Assembly: GCA_903923395.1 (NCBI GenBank)
Contig: CAIXXM010000022.1
Span: 1 to 32,728, forward strand
Length of the DNA: 32,728 nucleotides
Source of the DNA: an uncultured Acidobacteriia bacterium
Lineage (GTDB): Bacteria > Acidobacteriota > Terriglobia > Bryobacterales > Bryobacteraceae
Direction of reading: 5' to 3'
Below are positions 31,479 to 32,728 of the stretch, piece by piece; position 1 is the stretch's first letter; the number at the start of each line of letters is the position of its first letter. The notes under the pieces are model-generated. The model did not search any database, was not told the origin of the DNA, and saw only the letters and a list, made by a program, of their open reading frames with translations. Made by a program: the position numbers and the translations under genes.

Positions 31479-31752
31479 ATCCCTAAATTACAGGACCACA
31501 ATGCCAATCGCCACCAACCCTCCTGACGATCAGATCGATACCAGCGACATTCCCGAGATTACGGACTTCACCGGTGCCGTTCGGGGTGTATTTGCGCGCC
31601 CCGAGACCCGCCAGATCAGCATCCGGCTCAGCACCGCTGACCTGACAACCGCAAACAAACTGGCGTCCATGAAGGGCCTTCCTTATCAGACTTACATCAA
31701 ATCGCTGCTGCATGAGGCCTTGCGTGAAGAAGCATCGCGGCTGTTGGCATAG
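31453..31752 (+). CDS. Ribbon-helix-helix antitoxin (BrnA/CopG-like), orphaned
   Basis: A 99-aa DNA-binding protein. An acidic N-terminal half contains DTSDIPEITDFTGAVRG, the toxin-contacting type of segment in BrnA-like antitoxins. The C-terminal ribbon-helix-helix has the strand RQISIRLSTADL and helix LPYQTYIKSLLHEALREEASRLL. AAAGGA at 31441-31446 lies before ATG 31453. The partner toxin gene immediately upstream is a remnant, so this antitoxin appears to be left alone. It may still bind the palindrome at 31270-31281 and repress its own promoter, or counter a toxin encoded elsewhere. The family assignment is by motif and position. Confidence 0.8.
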   Translation: MKKTMTESESLNYRTTMPIATNPPDDQIDTSDIPEITDFTGAVRGVFARPETRQISIRLSTADLTTANKLASMKGLPYQTYIKSLLHEALREEASRLLA

Positions 31753-31764
31753 TTCCCCTCCCGC

Positions 31765-32349
31765 TCATTTCACAGCCTCAAAATAGTAATTCTGCCCGGC
31801 ATCCTCATACTCACCCACAACCCTCACCCCCGCCTCTGCAAGCAGCCGGCGATACTCCACGGCCCCCAGCGAACGCGACGGCATCCCCGTCATCATGTCG
31901 TCCCACACCCCCGCCCTCGCCGGAGCGGTAAAAAGCAACCGGCCGCCCGGTTCCAGGATCGCGGCCATCTTTCGTATCAACCGTTCCTGCTCCTCCCCGT
32001 CCAGCAGGAATAGTAACCCCCAAGCCAGAACCCCCGCAAAACTCCGCCCGAAGAACATCGAATCCTGCACCGCCTCGCAGGCCACCGGAATCCCCGGAAA
32101 ATTGCGACGGAACGCCGCAACCATCGACGGCGCGGCATCCACGCCGAAAACCTCCAGACCCCCGGCCACCAGCACTTCCGTCAGGGGAAACCCCGCTCCG
32201 CAGCCCAGATCAATCACCGCTGCTCCCTGCGGCAGCCTGCGCGCCCACTCCCGCACCTCCGCAGCGCCGATTCCCGCCGAACGACCGCTCCCCCGGCAGG
32301 CCAGAAACTCCTCTGCAACCTTTTCGTACCCGTTCGACCTGTCCACCAT
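31765..32349 (-). CDS. SAM-dependent methyltransferase (class I)
   Basis: A 194-aa cytosolic methyltransferase of the Methyltransf_11/25 type. Motif I is VIDLGCGAGFPLTEVL (about 45-60), followed by the acidic strand-2 end VFGVDAAPSM and motif-III-like ILEPGGRLLFTAPARAG. The last 40 residues hold a short substrate-proximal part (YRRLLAEAGVRVVGEYED). A GTG at 32358 opens the same frame, but AGGTGA at 32355-32360 fits as ribosome-binding site for ATG 32349, 5 bases downstream, so the ATG is used. It converges on the antitoxin gene with only 12 bases between them. The substrate is unknown. Confidence 0.87.
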   Translation of the reverse strand: MVDRSNGYEKVAEEFLACRGSGRSAGIGAAEVREWARRLPQGAAVIDLGCGAGFPLTEVLVAGGLEVFGVDAAPSMVAAFRRNFPGIPVACEAVQDSMFFGRSFAGVLAWGLLFLLDGEEQERLIRKMAAILEPGGRLLFTAPARAGVWDDMMTGMPSRSLGAVEYRRLLAEAGVRVVGEYEDAGQNYYFEAVK

Positions 32350-32688
32350 ACGGTTCACCTACCAGTCACGAACCTCGTCCCCCGCCTATCTCCAACAATC
32401 CAAAACAGTTCCCCCGCAAAAATCACAATACCCCGCCGTCCCTCGTGCTACAGTGCCACCGGCATGACAGACAGTGTCCCGCCCACGCTCTTTCACATCT
32501 GAATATCTCCTTCCATCCCGCCAGATCACCTTCGGCGGATGGCAAAATCGTCGGAACGAAACCACTTGATGAATTCTTTATCCGCCCTCAATCCTCCACG
32601 CCACCCCGCTCCACTGAAACCCAATCCCAACTTCCCGCGTCTGCGGTAAACTGAAAGAGCTATTTCCACGCCGAGGACACACTGCCGT
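32350..32688. other. Intergenic stretch without recognised genes
   Basis: Nothing with credible coding structure is visible on either strand; the short open frames lack ribosome-binding sites and codon bias. The left end must contain the methyltransferase promoter. No hairpin with a T tract or clear repeat was found. Confidence 0.5.
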
Positions 32689-32728
32689 ATGAAATCTCAG
32701 GGTCTTTGGGTCTCGTCCATTGGCTTGA
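32689..32728 (+). CDS. Possible start of a gene cut by the window edge
   Basis: ATG 32689 opens a frame MKSQGLWVSSIGL that runs off the right edge, with GAGGA 11 bases upstream at 32673-32677. It could be the beginning of a signal peptide. Thirteen codons are too few to identify anything. Confidence 0.35.
   Translation, partial: MKSQGLWVSSIGL

Overview
The window reads as an ordinary chromosomal segment of a high-GC, double-membrane bacterium, most likely an acidobacterium of the Bryobacterales/Solibacter kind. This is inference: it rests on the mix of a GWxTD-domain gene, large TPR lipoproteins, a FecR/beta-barrel fusion, a coiled-coil protein with a C-terminal module I associate with Acidobacteriota, and many envelope-stress regulators. 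There is no rRNA, tRNA, CRISPR array, prophage or insertion sequence that I can support.

Layout. 1-3762 (+): the 3' end of groL with a strong terminator, then a compact run of a secreted TPR protein, a xylose-isomerase-like sugar phosphate isomerase and a CDF cation exporter. 3775-5752 (-): a stand-alone ClpB-D2-like AAA+ ATPase downstream of a short-chain dehydrogenase. 5797-9784 (+): a coiled-coil/GAF-like protein, an overlapping Slt70-like lytic transglycosylase and a small unknown protein. 9907-16176 (+): a signalling operon of CHASE2 histidine kinase, sigma-54 activator and a FecR domain fused to an outer-membrane-type barrel. 16300-20466 (+): class III aminotransferase, type III polyketide synthase, FAD oxidoreductase and a YceI lipid-binding protein, a probable small lipid or aromatic metabolite locus. 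20633-22020 (+): ECF sigma factor, one-TM anti-sigma-like protein and Spy/CpxP-like periplasmic protein.

22092-25565 (-): ribosomal protein bL31 (rpmE) preceded by a self-contained transcription unit of about 250 nt. That unit has a TTGACA-17-TACCTT promoter, a strong Shine-Dalgarno with a 13-codon ORF, a 14-bp long-range helix and a terminator. It is the best candidate for an undescribed element here, either a stand-alone RNA or an attenuating leader for rpmE. Upstream of it on the same strand lie a 761-aa TPR lipoprotein and a zinc-ribbon membrane protein. 25812-28876 (+): an ABC ATPase with an AAA-associated C-terminal domain and a fused two-domain permease, with no substrate-binding protein next to them.

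28877-32728: a decaying, gene-poor stretch. It holds a GWxTD gene broken by two frameshifts, a small secreted protein, a brnT toxin remnant with an internal loss next to an intact ribbon-helix-helix antitoxin and a palindromic operator-like site, a SAM methyltransferase, and what may be the first codons of another gene at the right edge.
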